From contig JAKUCV010001120.1 in assembly GCA_028386065.3 (NCBI GenBank), positions 1-64,000 of the forward strand: 64,000 bases of DNA, in the 5' to 3' direction. Made by a program: the position numbers and the translations under genes. The stretch comes from Turnera subulata. Taxonomy: Eukaryota; Streptophyta; Magnoliopsida; Malpighiales; Passifloraceae. Every line of letters begins with the position of its first letter. Position 1 is the first letter of the stretch. Positions 35,651 through 46,994 of the stretch are shown here, piece after piece. The notes under the pieces were generated by a model. The model made no database searches and had not been told where the DNA came from. It was given only the letters and a program-made list of their open reading frames with translations.

Positions 35651-36830
35651 CCTGCAATGAAGCATCCAAAACACCATAATAGCTCTGACTTGGCACCAAT
35701 TTTTTTTCTTTTTTTTCTTTTTGAATTGATAGTACTAATCAGCTACGTTTGTACCTTTGCATTAACTTAAGAAACTAAATACTTAAAACATATGATTTTC
35801 CCTCCCAAAAGAAAAATTAAACCAATCCCCCTCGATCATGAAACAAACAACACATGAACCAGAATCTGCTTCCCTTTTGCTCATTTCCATAATGTCACTG
35901 ACAGAACATACAGGCACCTTAAACATCAAATTTTCCTCTCATTTTCACGTAGCCTACTGGTTCTATATTCTCAAATTTACAGGACCATGCAGGCAATGAA
36001 GGAAAAGGAGAAAAAAATAGTACAACCAACTGAACCTCCAATTTGAAACTATGCCAAAAGAAAAGAAAATAAAAACAGAATTTCGTTCAAAAAATCATAC
36101 TTCACTTAATGTCCAGAAACCAACACAAATTGCTCAAAGTTTCTCTCGCGAGATCAACGTAACAACAGAGTACATAGAGTCCCTTTTGCAGTTTCTACCA
36201 CATTCTCAAACTTCATTGTATGAACAAAAGCAGACTCTAGTTCTCGCTATCACATAAGTTTTTACACATTGTACGAATTAACGTGAACATAATAAATAAC
36301 TAAACAGAACAGTACATTCAAAACAAGACAAAGTTTAAATCAAGCACGAGAAACGCACACAAATTTGCTAGACAAAAGAACACGTAAATTCGACAAGCCG
36401 AAACAAAAACAGGAACGGATCTGACCTCGCAACAGAAAACTTATCCAGACGATATATAACCAGCTACAAAAAAAAAAAAAATACATGTATAATAAAACAA
36501 AAACAAAACAGAGAAGCGAGCAGGAGAAGAGCGAGTACCTGTGGATAATGGGAGAGGAATCTAGGGTTTCTAAATGGAGCCAAAGCCACGGCCACAGAAT
36601 TTGCTTCGAGAGGCCACGCACGAATCCGAGGAAGTTAGACTGGGGAAGAAAGAGAGAAGCGAGAGAGAGAGAAATAGAAAGAGAGAGGACTTGGCCCTCT
36701 CGTGTTTTGGTTTTCGTTAGTGAAAGAAAGAGGGAGAGAGAGAGATAGAGGAGGGGAGGCTTGTACGAGATGTTCACGTTTTTTAGAGTCGAGGAGAGAG
36801 TAAGGTAGGGGAGGGGGATCTTCACGCGCG
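35651..36830 (-). other. VRN5 5'UTR exon and 5'UTR intron
   Basis: On the minus strand a leader exon ends ATTATCCACAG at 36539, followed by a GTACTCG donor. A TTCATTGCAG acceptor precedes 35651, from which the leader runs in without an ATG other than the main start at 35613. This gives a ~887-bp 5'UTR intron. The leader is very rich in CTCTCT (GA on the plus strand, 36655-36745), as in many plant leaders. Transcription probably starts near 36750-36830. Confidence 0.6.
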
Positions 36831-39800
36831 GAGGTGGCGCGTCTGGGCAGTTGGTTCTGTATAAAAGCGGGGTTGGTTTCTGCTGAGCAGGAAAAGTACG
36901 TGCAGCACTGTCACTTGATTCGATTTGTGCGTGGGGCGACGGTTGGGTCAGTGGCGCGTGGTGGATTCTGAGTTTTTACGCGGTACCGTACCCCTAAGTA
37001 GTATATTTTTTTGCGTCCTTTTTCGGGTTCCTCCTTGCACTTGGCAGTTTGTAATTAGTACTTGGTAGTAGCGTAATCAAATTATCAACAAATCCATCCC
37101 CATTTAAGGCAATTGGGTAAGTCTTTTGCGTGGGTGTGTGTATCACGATATCGTTGATTTTTTAATGATTGACCCCCCGTTTTGTACGTTAAACGATGAA
37201 TCTATCTATATGTGAGGTTTTTATGGTTGAATTTGAATCTAATTCTTGTTTTGATGGGTGTTTTGATGGGTTGACCATAAAGAATTTTTGTGTGGATTTA
37301 TGACCCTGTAAAAAAGGGGGTGGAAGAAAACGAGTTAACGTGGCTTATTGACCCAATTATTGTTTTTGTCTTTCGATTCTGGATTTTTTTTCTTTCCCTT
37401 TGATTCCATGTCCGGAGGGAGGCCCGCAGCCATTGTTTTAGTCGTCGTGGATTCGATTGGTCATGGGAGTCATGAGAAATTACGCGGTTCAACACGTGTT
37501 TTTATGGAATCTTTAAAATACTGTACCTCTCGAATTAAAAAAATGGGTCAAAACTCAAAATTTGATACGGGTTTTGGTACTTTTTATGATTCATATTCAC
37601 TCCCTTTTAAGTACTTTACTTGGATGCCAATTGCACATGGTATGCACCGTCCCTCCACAGAGCACGTTACATTACTGTCCTCCTGTTGGTTATATATACA
37701 TACTGACTACTTCGTGAGAACTCGCTGGGTGGAAAAGGAAGAATCGGAAATTCGTTTTATGTTTGGTGGGGAATTTTTGCTTTGGTGTGAGAGTTGGGCA
37801 CCACCCTTTTAATTTGTTAGGTTCTCTCTTTTTCTTTCGGTGAAAATGACCCTTCTTTATAACTAGCTAGCCACCAAGAAATATCGTTCAAAGAATTAGA
37901 AGCCGAAACTACTGGAACCAGGATTGAAGCATCTGGCAATATTAATGGTTAACTTGAGGGAAATCGAACAGTGACGTAGATAATGCCAAGATCACTCTAC
38001 ACCGTCGTTTTGCAAGTTGATAACGTGAGTGGCAATGACAACATTGACAAGGGCAACCTAACAGCAACTTATAGTGAGTGAGATATGTGATGCGACAGAT
38101 CGGACAACGCTCCACTAGAGCTATAGATAATTAAATCCCGTATTTATGTCTTGATAAATCGTCATTTGAATGGCAGTTGAACTAAATCTCTCCATCGCTT
38201 TCTCTCAGTCTCCCACTTTAATTACAGTGTCTCAAGCAAGGTTTTGTGTTGTTGGGAAAAACAGGGAAGAAGCAGTAAGTGCGCTTTTACTTTACAAGCA
38301 AGTCCCAAAAAGCTGGGGCAAAACAGAATTTAATGAGAAAGTTGTTCCGGTTAGCTAGCTCATAGTATTTCCCAATTATTAGTGCTACTTAATGCAGCAA
38401 TAAACACACTTGATGGCTGATGCATCCTCCAGAATTCGGGGTACTTACGAGCCCACTACATATATATACTAGCTAGGGTGTTTGTACAACAAGGAAAGTG
38501 CCTTTTTTCTGTCATTTTTAATGGATCGCGTTAATGTGCTTGAAGCACGGTGCGCATTTGAATTAATGGAGGCCAAAATTTCTGCTGGGGAAGCTGTATT
38601 TAATGACCATGATTTGTATATATGTTTTTATTTTGGTCGATGATTTGTAGTATATGTATGCTGTTGTTGCATGGCTATGTGTGTTTAATGTGTGCATGTG
38701 AGATGTAGCGCGGCATGTTCACCTAACAGGAATGGATGGGTCCATGGCCCAAAAGCCTCTTGCAAAACCAACCCAGCCAGAAAAGGACTTATTTAGCTTT
38801 TTAAAAAATAACGAAAAGGACGTATTATCCATTGCACCATGCACTATTCCCCTGATAAGATGGGCAGCACCGTCTTGGTGCCCGAGGATTGAGCGGGAAA
38901 AGCCGAATTCGGGGGGAAACAGAAAACAGATAATATCTGCTGACATGCACGATATATAATCTAATTTCTAAAATTAGCAACGAAGAGAATCTTGAGTTTG
39001 GAATTGAGATGAGGACTTGAAAAATCATTCATTTCTTCATATATTTTATTGTTTTCTGTCAGTAAAACATAGCATGATATAAATTGTCAGGAAAGAATTC
39101 AAACGGAATACAGAAGGAAGGTAACAGAAAACCCGCAAAACCAAAGTCTAAGTAAAGGGTTATAATAAGCAACTTGAGTTTTGAAATGGTCTGCCACAGC
39201 CATTTCAAAGCCTCAACTTTGCCAACCCTTACCCTGCTTAAAAACTCAGATACATACTCAAAATAAATCAGAAAATCGAAAGAAAATGGTTGCCCAGGCC
39301 GCATTGTGCGAGGGATCCTTCCGGAGCAGAGGAGTGACTTGAACTTTGAGTGGGGGCAAATAAGAAGACCTCGGGGTGCATGAATGCGGTGAGTGATGGG
39401 TCGTCTACCCGAGAGTAGAGTAAAACACTCTAGTGCTACGCACTTGAAACGATCAAACCAGACATCGTAGTAATACCCTATACCCCCAGTGCAAAGTCCG
39501 TGCATAGAAGGAATCCACCAGCTTGAGCTGCTAAAAAAATCCAGTCATTGCGCGCTTGTCTTATGACCCATCAGCAGTATAACAATCAAAAGGTTCGAAA
39601 CAACTCCCTGCAAAAAAACAGGCAAAGGACCCTACTGGTATTGTATTTTCTTTGGTATTCAGCTTAGACCAACAAATGTCATGGAAAATAGATTCCTTTC
39701 GAGCATGACAAAGAACAGGGCCGCGGAGTTAGCCGAAAGCACCGCCACGTAAAAATCATGAACCTCTTGAAACGAATTGATATGCTCGTATTGCCTCTTG

Positions 39801-41032
39801 AAAACCATGCGATTTCCCAGCGCCATTACTTAAAAGGGGATACAAACATTAACCTCTTACGTAGTTTAGACCAAAAAGGAAATTAACCTCTTACTAATAC
39901 ATGCAAGATTGTTGCTCTGAATTACAATTTCCCAAATACTCTGGTCACAAGAGACATATTTTAATGGAAAGTTACATGAAAGACGATGTTTCTTTTCAAG
40001 ACACACCAATGCTACCGTAACTGGATGAAACCTTGTAGTAATCACAACAGAAACAGCGTATTTCGAACGACAATGTCAACTAGCAGAAATCACTTGCATA
40101 GTTCTTAAAGAAATTCCAGGATGCGTAGTACAAGGGCTTAATATCGTACACAAATTCCGTGACATATATACAAACACTAGAGATACATAAGCAGTTTGAT
40201 CAAAACTGCCAACGTTAAAGATACACAAAAGCAGTCTGCACCATACTTCTGCCCATACAATTTAAGTGCATTACAATTGATCAAATCTACTAACTGCCCT
40301 CTACAGTACGGGGGGCTAAATCTGATAATACTACCATTATTCCCAGCCTGGTGGCTCCATAGCGAAGCATATAAGAGCCATATACTTTGTTTTCACTGCA
40401 AGAACGAAGGCAAATAACACAAAAACTTAAGCAGCCATGACAGAACAGAAAAGATGTTAAAACGTGCATGTTTAAGCAGTTAAATGATGTTCTTGAAGCA
40501 ATTGAGAAAATTTGAAACTTAGTGCGATTCCACGCATAATCCACGCTCCCATGAAAAGATTGAGCTTTGCAGTTTGCATCCACCCAACCAAGAAAAAGTT
40601 AACAACATTGGCTTTTAAGATTCCATCCAAAAGAATCAACATTCTTTTCAAGTAAAATATAAACTATATGACCGCAAAGTGCATACCATTACATCAATCT
40701 CAATAACCAATAATACCAAGCACAACAGTGAAAATCATAAGGCCACAATCCGAAGTGAATTTTGAGTGTAGTTTACTCACTTTCAATTTAGCTCCCAAAA
40801 TTCCCCCAACGTCAAATTTTTTTTTTTCACAAAAGAATAAACCCAAGCATCCAACTGATAATAGAGAACGACCAACATCCCCAGGCAACATAAACCAACC
40901 AAATAAAGTAATAAACGATTTGACAACTTTTAAAAAAAATTTTACTTACCCAAATGAACTAAATATAGAAAAGCTAGCAACCAAACAAGAGATGATTAAT
41001 TAAACTAGAAATTGATTAGAAAAACCAAACCT
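36831..41032. other. VRN5 upstream region and spacer to DUF538 gene, no supported gene
   Basis: The 4.2 kb include several open frames of 60-154 codons (for example 37348-37812 plus and 39059-39505 minus) with no recognisable domain. Near 36855 a plus-strand TATAAAAG lies in GC-rich sequence. The part from about 40700 to 41032 should hold the DUF538 3'UTR. I see nothing further I can name. Confidence 0.5.
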
Positions 41033-41497
41033 TTAAGAAGAGGAGTGCTTTCCCTCACACTCGGGGCTCTCATCGAAATTCTTAGAGGGATATTTGGCGG
41101 TGACCACACCAACTTCAAACACCAAATTCTCTCCACTAGACTTAATCCCCGTTATCGACCACCACTTGAACAGCGCCCGGACCCGGATCCCGTCCAGCTC
41201 CGCGATCCGACCCTGAACGATCTTCCCCTTCACCTTCTTCGAGTAGGTAGCCAAGTAGTTGTCGGGCGGGAGCGTGATCCTGCACGAGCCGCCGAGGTCG
41301 ACGGAGAAGTCGCCGGAGGTCTCGTTCAGGGTGTAGGCTCTGACGGAAGCCGGGAGGAGGCCGATCGGGAAGCCGTAGCGGGTGAGCTCCACGTGCGCCG
41401 CGGTTGGCGGGTTCGGGTTCGGGTTTTCCGGGGATTGGGAGGAGAAGGGGAGTGCTAGGAGCAAGGAGAGGAGGGGGAGGAAGAAGGGTTTGGTCAT
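41033..41497 (-). CDS. Secreted DUF538 family protein
   Basis: This single-exon gene encodes 154 aa. The N-terminus is a clear signal peptide (MTKPFFLPLLSLLLALPFSS). The DUF538 core follows: LTRYGFPIGLLP near 39-50, a YTLNETSGDFSVDLGGSCRI block, LATYSKKVKGKIVQGRI, and VRALFKWWSITGIK. The usual family length is 150-180 aa, so it is full length. DUF538 proteins are plant-specific; their biochemical role is unsettled, with reports linking them to stress and possible lipid or chlorophyll binding. It lies between VRN5 and the HMA gene. I do not recall this gene in the matching Arabidopsis block, so it may be an insertion relative to that order. It appears intact. Confidence 0.92.
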   Translation of the reverse strand: MTKPFFLPLLSLLLALPFSSQSPENPNPNPPTAAHVELTRYGFPIGLLPASVRAYTLNETSGDFSVDLGGSCRITLPPDNYLATYSKKVKGKIVQGRIAELDGIRVRALFKWWSITGIKSSGENLVFEVGVVTAKYPSKNFDESPECEGKHSSS

Positions 41498-43273
41498 GGT
41501 GGGTGTGCGGTTTGTCGTTTTGAGTTGATTCGGCTTGCGTTTCTTGTTTCGTTTCGGTCTTTAGATACTATCTGTGGAAGTTGTGTCGATTCTGGAGAAG
41601 ATGTGGATTTTACAGAAGAATCTTTTTGCTGGCATGGTTGAAATATGACCACGTAAACATAGAAAACGACGCCGTGGCACATGGAAAAAAACGTATCGCC
41701 CTATCTATTTCATATGGGCCGTTGCTCAAAAGATTTTTTTCTTTCCCCCATATGGTTCATTTGCTGAAGATTTGAAGAAAACGCCTTGCATTCGTTAGGT
41801 TTAGGGTCTAGAAGCCTTTTTTTTTTTTTTTCCTTTTCGTGTGATTGAACCAATTTTATTTGAATTATTTCTTTAGACTTAGTTCTTACAATTAATGGTT
41901 CACCATATTAGTTTTATTAAGGAGCTCATTATTATATTATCATTCATTATTGCCATGGTCTTTAATAATCGGGGATTGTACTACTTCCAATCATTATCAT
42001 TCATAATTTTGTACACCTAGTTTTTTCTCCCTCAGGCAGGGGTAAACACATTGAATATAGTAGATACGAAGGAATGAAGGATGGATGTAAAGAATATGAA
42101 ATCTTCATTCCATATCCATTTGTCTATAAATAAATATATATATATATATATATATAGATATTGTATATAGAAATGCATTAGAAAAAGAACAGATTGTTTG
42201 TGTTTTTCCAGATGTTAATGTATTGATTATAAGAGTCCATATAAAAACTTTAACATCTCTAATGCAATTCAATAGCATAAAACTTATTGCAGAAATTCCC
42301 CAAAAAAATACCCACCATAAATTTTGAATAATGGGAGACGTTTGTTATCCCATAGCGGCACGAAAATAATACGAGGGCTAAAAAAAATGTTTCTTAACAA
42401 AGTCCATCAAAGGAAAATGCCTAATGGATTCCCGGAATGGATGGGCCAGTTGCCTATCAGCCCGTGGGTGGGATCACCATGATTCATAACTCAAAAATTA
42501 GAAATCAATCCATAGTTTAGTATCTTTTTTTCGTATTCAAACAAAAAAAAAACTTCAATCTTTCTTCTTCTTTTTTGGTATGATCAATCTTTCTTCTTCT
42601 AATCCATACCTTTTTTTTCTTTTTTATTCTTCTATCGTTTTATCTATGATTCAGGGATTGATTCCATAGAGTATGGAAGATGTTTTGAAAAATTTCAAAA
42701 TGAAAAAAAAAAAAATCTTACATCATGAGGAGGAAAAATAGACACATAACGAGAGAGACAAACTGGGTCGCTGGTGAAAAGTACAGAACATATACTTCTT
42801 TTTTTTTTCTGAAAGATGAAGAACAGAACATATACATTAGGTTAAAGAGAAAGGTACAAATTAAATATATTTAGTATGAAAGTACAGTAAAATTGCACAG
42901 GGACATCGCCTCGCCTACCATACTCATGTGATGTGGCAGAAACTTTACTCTTTGTCTGGCATCTTCAATGCAAAATACCTGTAATATTTGCAGAGAATTC
43001 ACTTCAAGTGCATGGCTTATCTTCTACAGTGGCGAGGACGTGAGGGTATAGAGACTGGGTGCATTATGAGACTGAAGAAGTATCATAAATTGAAAGCTTA
43101 AAGTTGGGCCATTTTGGGTCCCCAAGCCAGACTGGTTGGGCTGGGATGGTGACAGACACCACTTAAAGACAAAGCACAGAGTTTGGCCCTTTGTATTTGT
43201 GCCTTTACTTGTTTTGGGATTAATATCTATCCCTTATCTTAACGTGACCGTTTTCTTTCCTTTATAAAATCAC
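41498..43273. other. DUF538 promoter side and spacer
   Basis: No supported gene. It holds a (TA)n run at about 42127-42156, poly-T and poly-A runs, and a CCAAGCC...GGTTGGGCTGGG stretch near 43120. The copia copy 2 insertion begins at 43274. Confidence 0.55.
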
Positions 43274-43472
43274 TGTTATAAAAACGTGAATATGTGGATG
43301 TCACTATTACCCCACCTATCCAGATATTTCTTCTTTATATATATGTATATAATTATCAAGTGAAGTGGGAGAAAAAAGACGCAGCTCTTACTCATCTTCT
43401 CTTCCTCTCTTCTCTATTTCCTTCTCCTATTTTCTGCATTAAACCTAGCATCAATTACACAAATTCATAACA
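43274..43472 (+). repeat. Only LTR of copia copy 2 (5' LTR)
   Basis: Bounded by TGTTATAAAA and TTCATAACA. It is much more diverged from the copy 1 LTRs than those are from each other, apart from both ends and the GGATGTCACT phrase. Confidence 0.88.
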
Positions 43473-43539
43473 CGTTATCAGTCACGATCTCTATCCAAAA
43501 CTGAGCAGAAAAACACAAACCGAAACAAACACAGTTGGC

Positions 43540-44200
43540 CACCCTTGAGTTACTGTTCAAGGCGAACGGATTGGTGCCGATTCTCGCGTCACCGCCACCA
43601 CCACGGCCCTCCACTCGTCGTCGCCGACCGACCGACCGCCGTCTTCCCCGCTCCCATCCGCCGCCGGACGCGCCGCCAGGAGACGAAAACCCGGCGGCGA
43701 CGCCCGGCAACCCGAAAGACCCAAACGGGTCTGCCACCTCCGCCTGGGTCTTCCTTTTTGCCTAGCTTTCCTCCGCCTCCAGCGACGCCCAGCCGTCGCC
43801 CACGCCTCCTGCCGGCCTCGCCTAGTCGCCCCCGTCGCCCGTCTTGCCGATCTATCCCGCGCCGACGACCGACCCGACGGGTGTTGCAGACCAGCCGACG
43901 AGCTCTCGCCTTTTCCCACCGCCATTCCGTGTCGTCGCGCCGCTGCAGTGCTCGCGACCTCCTCCCACGACCGTCCTTCCATCTGTCTCGCCGCCATCAC
44001 CATGGAAACTTGCGGGTTGAGCTCGACCCGGGTTGCAGACCCGTTTTAGCGGACGGGTCACGACCTAGGTTGAAGATGACCCGTCGGTTGACGAGTCTGA
44101 CCCGGATGGGTCGGGCCAACCCGGCGGGTCGCGGGCCTGGATTCGTCTGGGCCTGAATTTTCGTCCTGGGCTTGCACAGTGCACAAACCTGGGCCGGTAC
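43540..44200 (+). other. GC-rich leader of copia copy 2
   Basis: A 600-bp GC-rich block, open for 203 codons on the plus strand (43545-44156) and for 148 codons on the minus (44003-43557). It shares a PPDAPPG-type phrase with copy 1. Long frames on both strands are expected from high GC alone, so I do not call a gene. Confidence 0.5.
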
Positions 44201-44449
44201 TATTTCGGCCCAACCCAGCAAAAAAAAAACTAGGCTGATACTGTTCACAAAAAAACAGAAGAGAAAAAAAAGAGAAGAGAAAAAAAAAGGAAGAGAAGAA
44301 AGAAAAAGAGAGAAAAAGAAAAAAAATGAAGAAAAGGGGAGAGGACGGAAATATATATACCGGAATAGTAACCAGATATTAATATGCTATATATTATATA
44401 TTATTGCTGAAAGATTTATCGAGTAAGCATATTTTATATTTTTATTTAA

Positions 44450-44905
44450 TTTCCGATTGAGCTATTAAAAGGCCCACTGCATTTATTTTTTTTTGTTTCT
44501 AATTTTATGTTTTGTTTTGGGCTCGTACAAGGCCCATCAATTTTAATTTTCTGTCATTTTTTAAAATTAGGGTAATTAATAAAAGGCCCCTGATTTTTTT
44601 TATTTTAATTCAGTTTTTTTTATTTATGTTACTTGAATGGGCGACCCTCAAAATTTCCGGAAGAAATTTGAATATGGGCATTAAATGATGAAATGCATAA
44701 TAGTCTTGAAGACTAAATGAAAGAGCCCAGCAGACTCAATAAAAGAAAAATGCAGCAAAGACCTGAAGACTTACTGCCAAAAGGCCCATTGTATTTAATT
44801 TTTTGTCATTTATTTTAATTGGCTAATTTATGTAAGGCCCATTACTTTTAATTTTTCGGTTATTTAATTCTTCATTGGGCTAATTAACGAAAGGCCCATG
44901 TTTAT
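44450..44905 (+). repeat. Expanded array of GGGCT / AGGCCCA motifs in copy 2
   Basis: Units with AAGGCCCA or AAGGCCCC occur near 44469, 44530, 44583, 44781, 44835 and 44892, most preceded by a GGGCT or GGCTAAT half. Copy 1 has three such units, so the array size differs between copies. Confidence 0.65.
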
Positions 44906-45746
44906 TTCAGTCTTTAATTTTATTTAAATTATGTTATTCGAGACCCTTATAATTTCCAGAAGAAATTTATTATGGATATCAAATGCGAATAATAATTTAC
45001 ATGATAATAGTCTGGAAGATTAAATATAAGAGTCCAGCAGACTCAATAAAGGACAATACAACGAAGACTCGAAGTTTTTCCGTTCAAAAGATGCTGAAGA
45101 TCCTTCAAAAGGAAAATCGAAAATAAAAACTATTACCACCAGAAGATGGAAATTATATGTCCACCAGAAGGTGGATATTATACTTGCTTACCATGAAGGA
45201 GCAATTTATTTTATATTCAATTTATTTTATGTTCAGTTTAAATTATTTCGCATTGCAATTTATTTTATTTACTTTTCAGTACTTAATAATTGTTTCTACA
45301 ATAATGCCTCAAGCATTAGTCTCGAAGACAATGCAAAAAAATTGACATCCACAGGGGGAGAATTATATGTGTGGATTGTGGATGTCAATATAACATATTT
45401 TGACATCTCGAAATGAGAAAAAGATTAACACGCTGCAGAAGAGCATAAAACCGAATATGTTCCTGAAGAACGCATGTTTTAAATATGATCTAGAAGATCG
45501 TATATTTACGCTCTGAAAGAGCATATACTCTTGAAGAGTACAGACACCCCTAGTAATAAAATGAATTATTATGGATCCCGATGAATTAGCTTTGGTCTAT
45601 TCCCTGAAGTGAATAAGATTGTATAATTATTTGTGCATGTAAGCGTAAAAGAGATAATAAATGGAAAAGGCTCAAAGTAAACATGCATATTATTATTGCA
45701 TAAACGGATACATAACTAGAGAACATTCAAAGAAGAATGGTTCTCA

Positions 45747-45811
45747 TACATATGTTTAAACAGTAATCTATCTGTTGGNTACATATGTTTAAACAGTAAT
45801 CTATCTGTTGG
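45747..45811. other. Single N flanked by a 32-bp exact direct repeat (assembly join)
   Basis: The 32 bases at 45747-45778 are repeated exactly at 45780-45811, with one undetermined base between them. Copy 1 has only one version of this sequence. This is what an unmerged overlap between two contigs looks like, rather than biology. Confidence 0.85.
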
Positions 45812-46484
45812 GTTCAACATTAACCCTGAAACTCTGAGCCTCACCATTAATGTTGACCCTAACACTGTCGTTCCAGGAGAACCACATACCACCCATGTTG
45901 TTTTCTCCAGGTATCTCAAACCGATTCGTTGGAGGAAAACGAAGTGGAATCACACCATGATTCTCTCCTGCTTGCCAAAAAGTCTCAGTAATCAGTACCA
46001 TGTTAGGCTTATACTGATTCTTCAGATCCCTTAAGGTACGCACAAAGTCTTGGGACCTTCTTGCTATCCCCCTGCAATTCCACAGTAAAAATCGTACCTT
46101 AGGCCATGTAGGTGGTAACCCAGTCACCCTTGGGACGCTCCGAGCCATCATGGAAACCTGATAATAACTGCTTTGATTTAAAATTTGACATGAAGGCTCT
46201 AGCTGAAAATCCTGCAGTCTATTAGATATGAAAAACATAATAGAATTAGCCGAGCCATAAAAGGAAGCCCTCAGATTGCTTTGGTCCTCTAGGAAGAATG
46301 TTTCTTCCATAGGAGTTACAAAGAACCTAGATGAATATAGTTCATCAACAAACACTAAACGAGGAATTCTCGCCAGATAATTCGGTAATTCCTCTTGCTG
46401 CTCGTTCACCATACTATAAGCTAACCTATTTCTTCTTCCTAGAGAGGCACCCTCAACAAAGAAAACAGTAGCTGGGGAAGGCAT
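45801..46484 (-). CDS. Antisense ORF inside copia copy 2: unknown N-terminus plus LINE-type endonuclease start
   Basis: The open frame encodes 227 aa from the Met of MPSPATVFF. Residues 1-150 are not recognised (phrases GASLGRRNRLAYS, LVFVDELYSSRFFV, SANSIMFFISNRL). From about residue 155 it reads KVRFLLWNCRGIARRSQ, then NMVLITET and GGMWFSWND, which match the N-terminal part of the apurinic-type endonuclease of plant LINE ORF2, including the catalytic Glu of the TET motif. The frame stops before the Asp and His that complete such an active site, so nuclease activity is not expected. The frame runs against the retrotransposon. Copy 1 carries the same frame with a 1-bp deletion. A TATA box and a G-box lie upstream. 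It could be a captured gene, a fused LINE piece, or an accessory antisense ORF. Confidence 0.6.
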   Translation of the reverse strand: MPSPATVFFVEGASLGRRNRLAYSMVNEQQEELPNYLARIPRLVFVDELYSSRFFVTPMEETFFLEDQSNLRASFYGSANSIMFFISNRLQDFQLEPSCQILNQSSYYQVSMMARSVPRVTGLPPTWPKVRFLLWNCRGIARRSQDFVRTLRDLKNQYKPNMVLITETFWQAGENHGVIPLRFPPTNRFEIPGENNMGGMWFSWNDSVRVNINGEAQSFRVNVEPNR

Positions 46485-46552
46485 TTTTTTGTCTTGTTGA
46501 TTTTTCTTAGTTTTTCTGAATCTACATGTTTTAACACATATTTCTGCCCTCA

Positions 46553-46586
46553 TTTATAGCCTGAGCTTAGACAGCCACGTGTCAGT
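46553..46586 (-). promoter_or_regulatory. TATA box and G-box upstream of the antisense ORF
   Basis: On the minus strand, GACACGTGGC (plus 46577-46586) is followed by TATAAATG (TATAAA at plus 46553-46558), then about 70 bases to the start codon. Spacing suits a real promoter. In copy 1 both motifs are damaged (CTAGGTGTT and TATAAG). Confidence 0.5.
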
Positions 46587-46994
46587 ATTTCAAATGTGGA
46601 CCCTCTCACTTATCTCCGAAAAGATCCTGAAGATTTTTCGGTTTTTCAGAAAACTCCAAAGTTTCTTTCGGAAAAGTTTGCTCAATAATTCTGATCTATT
46701 CCGACATGAGTGGCAGGTATAAGCCTAATATTGGCACAAATATTGCAGCCTGAAGCTAGCAATTTAAGTTATTAGACTTACCATATCCAGCCAGAAGCTG
46801 AAATGCTCTAGCCTGAAGCTAGCAATTTTAAGTGTTTAAATACATAAGTTTATACAGCCTGAAGCTGAGACCAACTAGAAATTGGCTGATAGATATGTAA
46901 TTTATAGCTAGTATGCACCAGCCAGAAGCTGGTAAATAATTTTTCTAAGTTATCCAGCATGAAGCTGGCACTAACTTGAAGTTGGTACATGGAC

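Noticed and set aside
36340..36825. 161-codon minus-strand frame rich in Leu/Ser/Phe
   Set aside because: Falls in the VRN5 5'UTR exon, intron and CT-rich leader; composition comes from CTCT repeats.
37348..37812. 154-codon plus-strand frame
   Set aside because: Low-complexity start, no family resemblance; lies in the VRN5 upstream region.
39059..39505. 148-codon minus-strand frame
   Set aside because: No recognisable domain, no signal peptide or splice support, odd composition; likely chance.
43545..44156. 203-codon Arg/Pro-rich frame
   Set aside because: High-GC leader of a retrotransposon is open on both strands; frame length is expected from composition.
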